From: Bacteroidales bacterium
Lineage (GTDB): Bacteria; Bacteroidota; Bacteroidia; Bacteroidales; VadinHA17
Reading direction: 5' to 3'
NCBI GenBank assembly: GCA_022865305.1
Contig: JALHSP010000078.1
Span: forward strand, 42,891 to 106,890
Length of the DNA: 64,000 bases
Shown: positions 28,632-37,479 of the stretch, piece by piece
Position numbering within the stretch: the stretch's first letter is position 1
Layout of the letters: the number at the start of each line of letters is the position of its first letter
The notes under the pieces: generated by a model
Seen by the model: only the letters and a program-made list of their open reading frames with translations
The model's database searches: none
What the model was told of the DNA's origin: nothing
Translations under genes and position numbers: made by a program

Positions 28632-28671
28632 CCCTTCAGGGGGAGTGCCCGAAGGGCGAGGGGGTTATTAT
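28632..28671. repeat. GC-rich hairpin repeat (REP-like), copy 3
   Basis: A related C/G-rich block, CCCTTCAGGGGG followed by TGCCCGAAGGGC and GAGGGGG, between the previous hairpin and the ECF sigma gene. It is less symmetric than copies 1 and 2 but plainly of the same kind. Confidence 0.6.
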
Positions 28672-28716
28672 GTAACTTTTCTCACAATCATCCGTCTTTA
28701 CATCGTATACCGGTTT

Positions 28717-29202
28717 ATGACAGTAAAAGAATATAACAGGTCTGTTGACGAGTATGCTGATTCCGTCTACCGCTTTATCCGGGCTGATCTTAAGGATGAA
28801 GATAGGGCAAATGATATTGTCCAGGACAGCTATGAAAAGCTCTGGAGACACGTGGCTGAAATAGAATATGTGGTTGTCAAATCGTGGTTGTTTTCAACTG
28901 CTTATCACGCCATGATCGATATCATTCGCAGGGAAAAAAGAATGACCTCCCTGGAAGAATCAAATGATGCAGATATTCTTTTTGAATCTCAATATACCGA
29001 TCTCAATGAGATACTTCATTCCGCCCTTGACCGCCTTCCAGAACAGCAGAGAACATCTGTCCTGTTGCGCGATTATGAAGGTTACAGCTATAAGGAAATT
29101 GGAGAAATAACCGGATCAAGTGAAGCACAGGTCAAAATTAATATTTACAGGGGCAGGATTGCACTTAAGAATTTCATCGGTAAAATTGAAACTGTTCTTT
29201 AG
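28717..29202 (+). CDS. ECF-type RNA polymerase sigma factor
   Basis: 161 residues from the ATG at 28717 (MTVKEYNRSV); the frame is open back to 28645 but that part runs through the hairpin repeat. Sigma region 2 is at about 8-75 (ANDIVQDSYEKLWRH, KSWLFSTAYHAMIDIIRREKR) and region 4 at about 105-155 (LPEQQRTSVLLRDYEGYSYKEIG). The gene abuts the next, a single-helix membrane protein that is probably its anti-sigma factor. Confidence 0.93.
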   Translation: MTVKEYNRSVDEYADSVYRFIRADLKDEDRANDIVQDSYEKLWRHVAEIEYVVVKSWLFSTAYHAMIDIIRREKRMTSLEESNDADILFESQYTDLNEILHSALDRLPEQQRTSVLLRDYEGYSYKEIGEITGSSEAQVKINIYRGRIALKNFIGKIETVL

Positions 29203-29204
29203 CC

Positions 29205-30311
29205 ATGAAACCTGACAGATCAAATTATGAAATATGGCTTATTGACTGGCTCGATGGAAAACTCAGCGAGCATCAGATCGGTCAGCTTCAGGAATTCCTC
29301 GATATAAATCCTGATCTCAGGGAAGAAGCTGTTTCATTTCCCTTTTCCCATCTCTCCCCTGATGATAAACCATTCCCGGAAAAGAACCTGTTAAGAAGGA
29401 CCCCTTCCGAGCTTCACTATTCACAATTTGAATATCTGGCTGTGGCTTATCTCGAAAACGATCTGTCACCGGATCAATTGACAGAACTAAATGAAAGCAT
29501 AGAGCACAATGAGGAAAAAAGAAGAGTGTTTAACTCCATTCAAAAATTAAAGCTTACCCCTCCGCGTCTCAGGTATAACTATAAAGGAAGGCTTTTACAG
29601 AAAACCGCAGGAGCAAGGATCATCAGAATGTCTTTAATGGGATTAAGCGCAGCCGCAATGATCGCATTGATTATCCTGAGCTATATCTTCGTCCCACGAT
29701 ACATAGCCGGGAAAAATGATAAAGCAGCTTTTAATATCAGCTCTGATTCTGCCCTCAGGCAGCCTGATGAAATGATTATTTATAAATCAGTTGCCCTTTC
29801 CGAAAAACCTTTTCCTGCAGGTGATCGTCAGGAGATATCGGTCAGATCAGTCGCTGAACCTGTTTCCGACGAAACAACAGGGAATCATATCGCCTTAGCT
29901 GCTGGTGATTCTTCAGTTTTAACAAGGGAAATGCCTGATATTACAATCTCAAAGGTCGCCGTATTTTCAAAGATTGATCTGAATTTAGCAAAACCGGAAT
30001 ATACCTTGATCGCTTCAAACAATACATACACAGAACCACCATATGAATATGACGATGGAAGAAGCAGATTGAGCAAATTCATTGCCAGGACATTCCGCGA
30101 AAAGATACTTAAAACAGAAACCTATAATGAAAGTCCTTTAAAATCCTACGAAATAGCTGAGGCCGGGATAAAGGGACTTAATATGTTGTTCGGCTTTGAG
30201 ATGGCACTCCAGAAAACTTATGACGAAACCGGAGAGTTAAAATCAATTTATTTCAGCTCAAAAATTCTGAAATTCAATGCTCCTGTCAAAAAAACCACCC
30301 TGGTACCGTAA
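29205..30311 (+). CDS. putative membrane anti-sigma factor
   Basis: 368-residue protein starting two bases after the sigma gene. The N-terminal cytoplasmic part (about 1-135) holds two short repeats of a helical motif (WLIDWLDGKLSEHQ and YLAVAYLENDLSPDQ) that recall anti-sigma zinc-finger-like folds but lack the HxxxCxxC residues. One transmembrane helix lies at about 142-165, then a 200-residue periplasmic domain of unknown fold. Position and topology fit an anti-sigma factor; no family signature proves it. Confidence 0.65.
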   Translation: MKPDRSNYEIWLIDWLDGKLSEHQIGQLQEFLDINPDLREEAVSFPFSHLSPDDKPFPEKNLLRRTPSELHYSQFEYLAVAYLENDLSPDQLTELNESIEHNEEKRRVFNSIQKLKLTPPRLRYNYKGRLLQKTAGARIIRMSLMGLSAAAMIALIILSYIFVPRYIAGKNDKAAFNISSDSALRQPDEMIIYKSVALSEKPFPAGDRQEISVRSVAEPVSDETTGNHIALAAGDSSVLTREMPDITISKVAVFSKIDLNLAKPEYTLIASNNTYTEPPYEYDDGRSRLSKFIARTFREKILKTETYNESPLKSYEIAEAGIKGLNMLFGFEMALQKTYDETGELKSIYFSSKILKFNAPVKKTTLVP

Positions 30312-30363
30312 CTTATTACCCATGAATTACGTCCCAGCATTGGACATAAAAAGCGATAACATC

Positions 30364-31317
30364 ATGAAAAAAGCAGGAATAATTATAATATTTACAGCAA
30401 TAATAATCCAGGGATTCAGTCAGGAGACATCTGCGGAAAATAAAATTATCCCCCAGCAAAAAGCAGTTGCTGACACCAATGAAAATTACAAGGTGGTTAT
30501 TGGCCAAACCCTGTTAGTCTACGAAGACAGCAAGGATGCCATTAATTTCAGGTTAGGAAACAGGGGTGTAACCATCCTTGAATCCCTTGAAGGAGACCGG
30601 TCCAAAGTTGAATTCGAAAATTACCGTTCAGATGGCCTGTACAATGAAGATGAGGATGATAACAAGGATTACGGCGCCCGTAGATTCAAGGGTCACTGGG
30701 CAGGAATAGAGTTTGGATTTAATAACTATACCCATATTCCTTATGATGCAACCCTGCCTGATGATATTTCTTATATGAAACTTCATTCAGGCAAATCTCA
30801 CTGTTTCAACATCAGCTTTTCACAAATAAGTCTTGGGATCACACGTAATTTTGGTTTAGTAACTGGCCTGGGATTAAACTGGAACAATTACATCTTTACA
30901 AATAACAATAATATCGAAGTCGGAGTCGACGGGAATATTGTTGAACTTATACCAGCAGACGGCGTGATCCTGAAAAAATCAAAATTTTCAACACTTTACC
31001 TGAATGTTCCGGCCATACTTGAAGTACAATTACCTACCGGTGAGGGGCATCGCTTAAATATAGGTGCCGGGGTAATTGGCGGAATAAAACTTGGTTCTCA
31101 CACTAAAATGATCTTTGATGATGGTCAGAAATTAAAATCAGATGACGATCTGAATCTGAGCCTTCTCAGGGGTGGTGTCACAGCACGTATAGGCTATGAG
31201 AATTTCATGATCTATGGCACCTATTACCTGACACCATGGTTCAAAGACCAGCTGGGACCAAATGCACTTCAGCTTGAACCGTTTGAAATTGGCTTTGCGT
31301 TTACATTCAACGATTAA
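30364..31317 (+). CDS. predicted outer-membrane beta-barrel protein
   Basis: 317 residues from the ATG at 30364 (MKKAGIIIIFTAIIIQGFS, signal peptide). The first 100 mature residues are polar; from about 110 (GHWAGIEFGFNNY) the sequence is a run of amphipathic beta strands ending ALQLEPFEIGFAFTFND, like PorT/OMP_b-brl_2 barrels. It follows the sigma/anti-sigma pair by about 50 bases and is probably a target or partner of that system. Confidence 0.72.
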   Translation: MKKAGIIIIFTAIIIQGFSQETSAENKIIPQQKAVADTNENYKVVIGQTLLVYEDSKDAINFRLGNRGVTILESLEGDRSKVEFENYRSDGLYNEDEDDNKDYGARRFKGHWAGIEFGFNNYTHIPYDATLPDDISYMKLHSGKSHCFNISFSQISLGITRNFGLVTGLGLNWNNYIFTNNNNIEVGVDGNIVELIPADGVILKKSKFSTLYLNVPAILEVQLPTGEGHRLNIGAGVIGGIKLGSHTKMIFDDGQKLKSDDDLNLSLLRGGVTARIGYENFMIYGTYYLTPWFKDQLGPNALQLEPFEIGFAFTFND

Positions 31318-31336
31318 ATCCTGTTATTGAATCATT

Positions 31337-31370
31337 AATGAAGGGAGGTTGCATGCAACCTCCCTTCATT
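31337..31370. terminator. perfect 34-base palindrome, likely terminator/REP
   Basis: A perfectly self-complementary 34-base sequence centred on GTTGCATGCAAC and flanked by GGGAG/CTCCC arms, 20 bases after the barrel gene. No strong T-run follows, so termination would rely on the stem alone. The core resembles the hairpin at 42431-42458, so it may be one of a repeat family. Confidence 0.65.
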
Positions 31371-31402
31371 GTATATTTGTACCTGTTCAACCATAGATTT
31401 AT

Positions 31403-32176
31403 ATGACCGGAGATGAATTATCCCCAAGGGAAATAAAAAGGTACAGGAAACAGATTATGATCCCTGAAATAGGAATTGAAGGACAGCAGAAACTTAAAAA
31501 GTCCGCTGTTCTGGTCGTTGGTGCAGGCGGGCTTGGATGTCCTGTCCTCCAATATCTTGTTGCTGCAGGTGTGGGGAAAGTAGCAATAGTGGAATTTGAT
31601 ATGGTTGATGAAGCCAACCTTCAGAGACAGGTATTATACGGTTCGAATGATGTCGGAAAACTGAAATCCATAATAGCAAAAAACCGTCTTGAACATCTGA
31701 ATTCGCTTGTTCAAATTGAGATCTTCAATCTCAGGCTGGATGCTACAAATTCTCTACGTATCCTGAAGAATTTCGATGTGATAGTTGATGCAACGGATAA
31801 CCTTGAAACAAGATATATAATTAACGATTCATGTGTCATCCTTGATAAGCCTATGGTGCATGGTGCAATTTATAAATTCGAGGGACAGGTTTCAGTTTTT
31901 AATTACCATAACGGTCCTACCTACAGGTGTTACAATCCACATGCCAAAGCCGGAGATTATAAGAATCCTGCCCCTGCCGATGTGGGATTGACAGGAGTTC
32001 TTCCGGGAATTACCGGAACTTATATGGCGAATGAAGTAATTAAAATTATTACCGGAATGGAAGGTGTTCTGACCGGCAAATTGCTGGTTTTTAATATCCT
32101 GAATAATTCATTCCGTTTATTAAAAATAAATAACGTGCCTGAAAATCATAATATTAAAGAATTAAAAGCTTTCTGA
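31403..32176 (+). CDS. ThiF/MoeB/HesA-family adenylyltransferase
   Basis: 257-residue E1-like enzyme that would adenylate the C-terminal glycine of a ubiquitin-like sulfur carrier (ThiS, MoaD or similar). ATP-binding GAGGLGCP and the metal-site DATDNLETRY are present, as is the GVLPGITGTYMANEVIKI segment. The zinc CxxC pairs of classical MoeB are absent and the crossover cysteine position is Pro/Ala (NPAPADVGL). No carrier protein or thiamine/molybdopterin gene is adjacent, so the pathway is unresolved. Confidence 0.85.
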   Translation: MTGDELSPREIKRYRKQIMIPEIGIEGQQKLKKSAVLVVGAGGLGCPVLQYLVAAGVGKVAIVEFDMVDEANLQRQVLYGSNDVGKLKSIIAKNRLEHLNSLVQIEIFNLRLDATNSLRILKNFDVIVDATDNLETRYIINDSCVILDKPMVHGAIYKFEGQVSVFNYHNGPTYRCYNPHAKAGDYKNPAPADVGLTGVLPGITGTYMANEVIKIITGMEGVLTGKLLVFNILNNSFRLLKINNVPENHNIKELKAF

Positions 32177-32341
32177 ATCCAGCCTGATAAATATGTTGTG
32201 GGACTTCGTGAAGGAACTATGCTGATCATCGAAAACAAAACCATGCGGTTTACCGGCCCGTGTAATGCAAGAATTTTTAAAAAGGGTACTCCGCCGGTCG
32301 AGCTTTCGCCGGATGATGATTTATCCTTCCTTCTCAAATAG
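32177..32341 (+). pseudogene. C-terminal remnant resembling peptidase E / type 1 GATase-like (S51) protein
   Basis: Directly after the ThiF-like stop codon, in the same frame, 54 codons encode DKYVVGLREGTMLIIENKT ... ARIFKKGTPPVEL ... SPDDDLSFLL before a stop. This resembles the C-terminal end of dipeptidase E/cyanophycinase-like proteins as I remember them (GLREGS, ARIFRRG, DLSFLL). No start codon or catalytic nucleophile region is present, so it is a gene fragment. The identification rests on recall of the family tail. Confidence 0.5.
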
Positions 32342-32415
32342 AAAAACTTTATTCAATCAAATGAATTAACTTTGTTTGCCGTTATCTGAACGGTAAACAT
32401 ATATCTTGTTTCTAT

Positions 32416-35031
32416 ATGAGACTGCTTTTAAAAATACTGAAAATAATTGCTGTCCTGATCATTGCTTTTACAGTCATACTTTTTTCTGCCTCGCTTCTGA
32501 TGCAGGATAGAGTTGCAGGGATCATACTTAAATCACTTAATAAAAATATATCCACAAAATATGAGTTTGAATCTGTTAAGCTATCGTTTTTAAGGAAATT
32601 CCCGAAAGCCTCTCTCGACCTCAAAAATGTTCTTGTCCATTCATCTCCGGGTTTTGATCAGTCATGCTTTGCGGGGATAAGCACAGATACACTTCTGTCA
32701 GCCGCATTTGTATCAATGGAATTCAGCATAACTGATATTATTAATGGAATTTATAACATTGACAGAGTCGGGGTAAAGGAGGGACATTTCAATATATTAA
32801 CTGATACAGCAGGACTTGTCAATTATGAAATCACCGCTGAAAACGGGAAAGACACAGGTGATGATCTCACTATTGATCTTGACAGGATAAACTTAACAGA
32901 CATAAAAGCGACTTATAATAACCAGGCAACAAAGCTTATCATAAAGGGCTTAATTGAAACCGGGCAGCTGAAAAGCAGGATATCCGGAGATGAAATTGAC
33001 TTCACAGCTACCTCCGGAATGCGGATTGACCTTTTCCGTCTTTATAATACAAGTATCACTAAAAGTATCGGCGCCGATCTTGATGTTAACCTCCATAGTT
33101 CTGACAGTGGAGTACTTTTTAATAAGGGGACGCTTCGTATCGAAAACATCAATTTTGATCTGAAAGGATTTGTTTCTGAAGATGACATTCTCGACCTTGA
33201 TCTGAGTGGTGACAATATAGACCTGTCGAAAATTAAGAAATATGTCCCTGATAGATATCAGAATCTGGTACAGGATTATGATCCATCCGGGATATTAAAA
33301 GTTAATGGAAGGATTAAAGGTCCGTTAACCCGTACATCAAATCCTCTTGTTGAAATAGCTTTTAAAGTAAATAGGGGGCATATTTTGTATGGAAAATCAG
33401 ATCTCAATATTGATAATATTTCTTTTGACGGATTTTATTCAAACGGCACAAAACAAAATCCGGAAACCAGCTCATTGTCAGTCAAAGATCTGAAAGCAAG
33501 GCTTGGATCATCTGAATATACCTCAGCATTTACTCTGACTGATTTTACACAACCTCATGTGGATCTTTTCCTGAAAGGCATAGTTATCCCTGCAGAGATT
33601 AAGGAATTCTTTAACATTCAGAGTGTGGCGCTGGCTGAAGGTTTAATTGATATGAACCTTAAACTTACAGGTGAATTACCAAAAAAAGATAAATACGAGG
33701 TATATGACATTTTTAATTTAAATCCTGAAGGTGATTTATCTTTCAACTCCTTCAGCATTAAATTAAAAAATTCTAATCTGGCAATAGACCGGGTTACCGG
33801 GAGCCTGAAAATGTTAAAAAGTATAACTGCTGATAAATTACATTTTACATTTAAAGATCACACGATTGACCTGAATGGAGAGTTCTATAACCTGCCGGAA
33901 TGGCTCGCAGGCAAACCTGCCATACTTAGGGTAAATGCAGATGTGACATTCAGCCAGTTCATCCCTGAAGTGTTATTTCCCGGGATGGAAATTACGGATA
34001 CATCCTCAGCTGATAAAACAGCTTTTTCTTTACCGGGTGATGTTATCCTTGATCTTAATTTTGATATTGACACTCTGTTATATAAATCTCTTAAAGCAGA
34101 AAATATCAAGGGCACTTTAAGCTATAAGCCAAGATTGCTAAATCTTAAATCGCTGAACTTAAATTCCTTAAACGGGACCATCTCTGGCAATGGTTTTTTT
34201 GTTCAGAACACAGATAAGTCATTAGTTGCTAGAGGAAGCTTTAATCTTGAAAATATAGATATAAATGATGCCTTCACAACATTTCATAATTTCGGCCAGG
34301 ATTTTCTGAAGGCTGAAAATATTTCCGGAACGCTTTCTGGATTACTTTCTGTCCTTATACCAATGGATTCATTGCTGAATCCTCAAATTAAATCTCTTAC
34401 CGCGGAAGGCAAATATGTTCTCGTAAACGGAATCCTTATAAATTTTGAACCTGTCATACAACTTTCTTCCTTTATTTCATTATCAGAACTGGAAACTATC
34501 AGGTTCGAGAAGCTCGAAAATGATTTCTTTATAAAAAACAACTATCTGTTTATTCCTCAGATGGATATCAAATCTTCTGCGGCAGATTTTTCAGTTAACG
34601 GAAAGCATAGTTTTGATGATGATTATGAGTACCATGTCAAAATACTGCTATCAGAAATCCTGAGCAAGAAAATTAAAAAACCCAAACCCAGCTCTTCAGA
34701 ATTCGGGGTTGTACAGGATGATGGTCTGGGACGAACATCTGTCCTGTTAAAAATTGAAGATAAAGGAGATGAAACAAAGGTGAGTTACGATCTAAAGGCT
34801 GCTACAAGTAAAATAAAGAACGATATTAAAGCAGAGAGGCAGACACTTAAAACCATTCTGAACCAGGAATACGGCTGGTTTAAGTATGATTCGGCAGTAA
34901 GCCAGAAACCGGCTGGTGAAAAAAGATTCAAAATCACATGGGAAGAAACTGACACCACAAAAACAGATACAACTCATTCCATTCCTGTCAAAAAAGAAAG
35001 TGTGATTAACAACATTTTCAGGAAAAAATAA
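32416..35031 (+). CDS. AsmA-family protein
   Basis: 871-residue protein with one N-terminal membrane anchor (about 7-30) and a long periplasmic region of beta repeats. The opening LMQDRVAGIILKSLNKNI and FPKASLDLKNVLVHS are typical of Bacteroidota AsmA homologues, as are the AsmA_2-like C-terminal strands. AsmA-like proteins are bridge-type lipid carriers for phospholipid transport to the outer membrane. A highly charged cytoplasm-like tail ends INNIFRKK. The next gene, a histidine kinase, follows by 23 bases. Confidence 0.85.
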   Translation: MRLLLKILKIIAVLIIAFTVILFSASLLMQDRVAGIILKSLNKNISTKYEFESVKLSFLRKFPKASLDLKNVLVHSSPGFDQSCFAGISTDTLLSAAFVSMEFSITDIINGIYNIDRVGVKEGHFNILTDTAGLVNYEITAENGKDTGDDLTIDLDRINLTDIKATYNNQATKLIIKGLIETGQLKSRISGDEIDFTATSGMRIDLFRLYNTSITKSIGADLDVNLHSSDSGVLFNKGTLRIENINFDLKGFVSEDDILDLDLSGDNIDLSKIKKYVPDRYQNLVQDYDPSGILKVNGRIKGPLTRTSNPLVEIAFKVNRGHILYGKSDLNIDNISFDGFYSNGTKQNPETSSLSVKDLKARLGSSEYTSAFTLTDFTQPHVDLFLKGIVIPAEIKEFFNIQSVALAEGLIDMNLKLTGELPKKDKYEVYDIFNLNPEGDLSFNSFSIKLKNSNLAIDRVTGSLKMLKSITADKLHFTFKDHTIDLNGEFYNLPEWLAGKPAILRVNADVTFSQFIPEVLFPGMEITDTSSADKTAFSLPGDVILDLNFDIDTLLYKSLKAENIKGTLSYKPRLLNLKSLNLNSLNGTISGNGFFVQNTDKSLVARGSFNLENIDINDAFTTFHNFGQDFLKAENISGTLSGLLSVLIPMDSLLNPQIKSLTAEGKYVLVNGILINFEPVIQLSSFISLSELETIRFEKLENDFFIKNNYLFIPQMDIKSSAADFSVNGKHSFDDDYEYHVKILLSEILSKKIKKPKPSSSEFGVVQDDGLGRTSVLLKIEDKGDETKVSYDLKAATSKIKNDIKAERQTLKTILNQEYGWFKYDSAVSQKPAGEKRFKITWEETDTTKTDTTHSIPVKKESVINNIFRKK

Positions 35032-35054
35032 CTTTAGCTTTTAATGCAGGGAAT

Positions 35055-36200
35055 TTGAATAATTACCGACATAAGACCCCATGGATGCTTTTTCTTTTCC
35101 TGTTTGCAATTCTGACAGGCCTGGGATCTTTAATCTATACACGGTTCCTTGTAAATATTCTAAAAGCAGAAGAGAGAATTAAGGTCGAACAGTGGGCAGA
35201 GGCAACAAGGCTTATTGCCATGCCTGATTCGAGCCATACAGAATTCCTGTCATCCATTATTGAAAACAACATTAGTGTCCCTGTAATCCTTACTGACGGG
35301 ACAGATGCAATTACCGGTGCAAAGAATTTTGATGAAATCCGTATGCGTGATCCCGAATACCTTAGTTCCCAGCTTGAAAAGATTAAAAAGAAAAACAGGC
35401 CGATTATCATTGATTACGGCGATGGTTACATAAACCTGATCTATTACAAGGACAGTATCATACTCACCCAGCTTAACTATTATCCTTACGTGCAGCTTGG
35501 AATTATACTGCTCTTCATTCTTGTCGCCTACCTGGCATTCAGCTCTTCACGCAAAGCGGAAGAAAACCAGGTGTGGGTAGGATTGTCAAAAGAGACAGCG
35601 CATCAGCTTGGAACTCCCACATCATCACTTGCAGGATGGATTGAAATGCTGCAGCACAAGTATCCACAGTTGTCGATCAGCAGGGAACTTGCGCTCGATG
35701 TTGCAAGACTTGAAAAAATTACGGAAAGATTTTCAAAGATCGGGTCAAAACCTGCTCTTGTGAATGGGAACATAATTGATATTATCTCACGTACTATTGA
35801 TTATCTGAAATCGAGGACCTCATCAAAAATCAGGTTTAAGACCGATTTTGATTCCAATGATAAGATCGAAGTACCTCTTAACACTGCCCTTTTTGAATGG
35901 GTCATAGAGAATATTTCTAAAAACGCCATCGATGCAATGGAAGGGGACGGTGAAATCAATATTCGTGTGACGGAGACAGAAAAAAATGTGCTTATCGACA
36001 TTACTGACACCGGGAAGGGAATTCCCAAGTCGTCGTTCAAAAAAATCTTCGCTCCGGGATATACAACCAAGCAACGAGGCTGGGGCCTGGGACTTTCACT
36101 CACAAAAAGAATAGTTGAAGAATTCCATAAAGGACGAATATTTGTCAGGCATTCAGAGCTGGGCAAAGGTTCGTGCATCAGGATCGTGCTGAACAGATAG
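35055..36200 (+). CDS. membrane sensor histidine kinase
   Basis: 381-residue kinase, TTG start at 35055 (an ATG ten codons in is possible). Two membrane helices (about 10-35 and 145-163) enclose a small periplasmic domain. The phosphoacceptor is in LSKETAHQLGTPTSSL (H183), and the ATP-binding boxes are NISKNAIDAM, DITDTGKGI and RGWGLGLSLTKRIV. The HxLGTP variant is common in Bacteroidota kinases. No response regulator is adjacent, so it is an orphan here. Confidence 0.9.
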   Translation: MNNYRHKTPWMLFLFLFAILTGLGSLIYTRFLVNILKAEERIKVEQWAEATRLIAMPDSSHTEFLSSIIENNISVPVILTDGTDAITGAKNFDEIRMRDPEYLSSQLEKIKKKNRPIIIDYGDGYINLIYYKDSIILTQLNYYPYVQLGIILLFILVAYLAFSSSRKAEENQVWVGLSKETAHQLGTPTSSLAGWIEMLQHKYPQLSISRELALDVARLEKITERFSKIGSKPALVNGNIIDIISRTIDYLKSRTSSKIRFKTDFDSNDKIEVPLNTALFEWVIENISKNAIDAMEGDGEINIRVTETEKNVLIDITDTGKGIPKSSFKKIFAPGYTTKQRGWGLGLSLTKRIVEEFHKGRIFVRHSELGKGSCIRIVLNR

Positions 36201-36212
36201 AAGTATTAAGCA

Positions 36213-37469
36213 ATGGACAGGAAAGAAATTGAGATAATGGCTCCTGCAGGATCATTTGAATCCCTGCAAGCTGCAATCCAGGGAGGTGCTGATTCTGTTT
36301 ACTTCGGAGCCGAAAATCTGAATATGAGAGCCGGTTCCTCAAATAATTTTACCCTTGATGATCTGAAGAATATTGCCTCTATCTGCAAAGAAAACGGATT
36401 AAAAAGCTATCTCACAGTAAATGTGGTAGTTTATGATCATGAAATAAAACAAATGCAGATCATTGTCGATGCTGCTGCTGAAAACGGGATATCAGCGATA
36501 ATTGCTTCTGACCTTGCGGCAATTAATTACGCCTTTAACTCAGGGACAGAGGTGCATCTCTCAACACAGCTGAATATTTCAAATGTTGAAGCATTGAAGT
36601 TTTATTCCCAATGGGCTGATGTTGTCGTTCTTGCAAGGGAATTGAATCTTTACCAGGTAAAATATATTTATGACACTATCCATAATCAAAATATAAGAGG
36701 TCCGCGCGGTGAACTTGTTAAGATAGAGATGTTTGCTCATGGCGCTTTATGCATGGCTGTTTCGGGCAAATGCTATCTCAGCCTTCACGAAAATAACAAA
36801 TCCGCAAACAGGGGCGAGTGCTATCAGACCTGCCGCAAATCTTATATAGTAACAGAAAAAGAGTCCGGTTACCAGCTTGAAATAGATAATGAATATATCA
36901 TGTCTCCAAAGGATCTCTGCACAATCGGATTTATTGATAAGCTGCTTAACGCCGGAGTAAGAGTGCTGAAGATTGAGGGCAGGGCACGATCTGCAGAATA
37001 TGTCAAGGTCGTCTCATCCTGCTATGATGAAGCTATACTGGCAGTTCTGGGCGGCACATACACAAGAGAGAAGGTAGATGGCTGGATGAAAAGATTATCT
37101 TCAGTGTTCAACAGAGGTTTCTGGGATGGTTATTATCTTGGCCAGAAGCTTGGAGAATGGAATAACCGGTACGGATCAAGTGCCACAAAAAGGAAAATAT
37201 ATCTCGGAAAGGTTACCAATTATTTTACTAAACTCAATGTGGCTGAAATCAAACTCGAAAACGGTGATCTGACTAAAGGTGAAACCATTCTTATCACCGG
37301 TACGACAACCGGTGTAATAGAATATAAAGTTGAAGAGATAAGGGTTAATCTCAGGATAACAGAAAAGGCACTAAAGGGAGATTTGTGTTCAATTAAAATA
37401 TCTGATTACCTGAGAAGGTCTGATAGGATTTATAAATGGATTAATGAAGAAGATGTTAAAAATCAGTAA
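36213..37469 (+). CDS. U32-family protein, TrhP-like tRNA hydroxylation factor
   Basis: 418-residue peptidase U32 family protein. N-terminal MAPAGSFESLQAAIQGGADSV and the cysteine block FAHGALCMAVSGKCYLS ... NRGECYQTCRKSY carry the U32 signature and the iron-sulfur ligands. TrhP proteins of this family make 5-hydroxyuridine at tRNA position 34 using prephenate; older names call them collagenase-like. It starts 12 bases after the kinase and converges with mnmH, another wobble-uridine enzyme. Confidence 0.85.
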   Translation: MDRKEIEIMAPAGSFESLQAAIQGGADSVYFGAENLNMRAGSSNNFTLDDLKNIASICKENGLKSYLTVNVVVYDHEIKQMQIIVDAAAENGISAIIASDLAAINYAFNSGTEVHLSTQLNISNVEALKFYSQWADVVVLARELNLYQVKYIYDTIHNQNIRGPRGELVKIEMFAHGALCMAVSGKCYLSLHENNKSANRGECYQTCRKSYIVTEKESGYQLEIDNEYIMSPKDLCTIGFIDKLLNAGVRVLKIEGRARSAEYVKVVSSCYDEAILAVLGGTYTREKVDGWMKRLSSVFNRGFWDGYYLGQKLGEWNNRYGSSATKRKIYLGKVTNYFTKLNVAEIKLENGDLTKGETILITGTTTGVIEYKVEEIRVNLRITEKALKGDLCSIKISDYLRRSDRIYKWINEEDVKNQ

Positions 37470-37479
37470 ATGAAGTATC

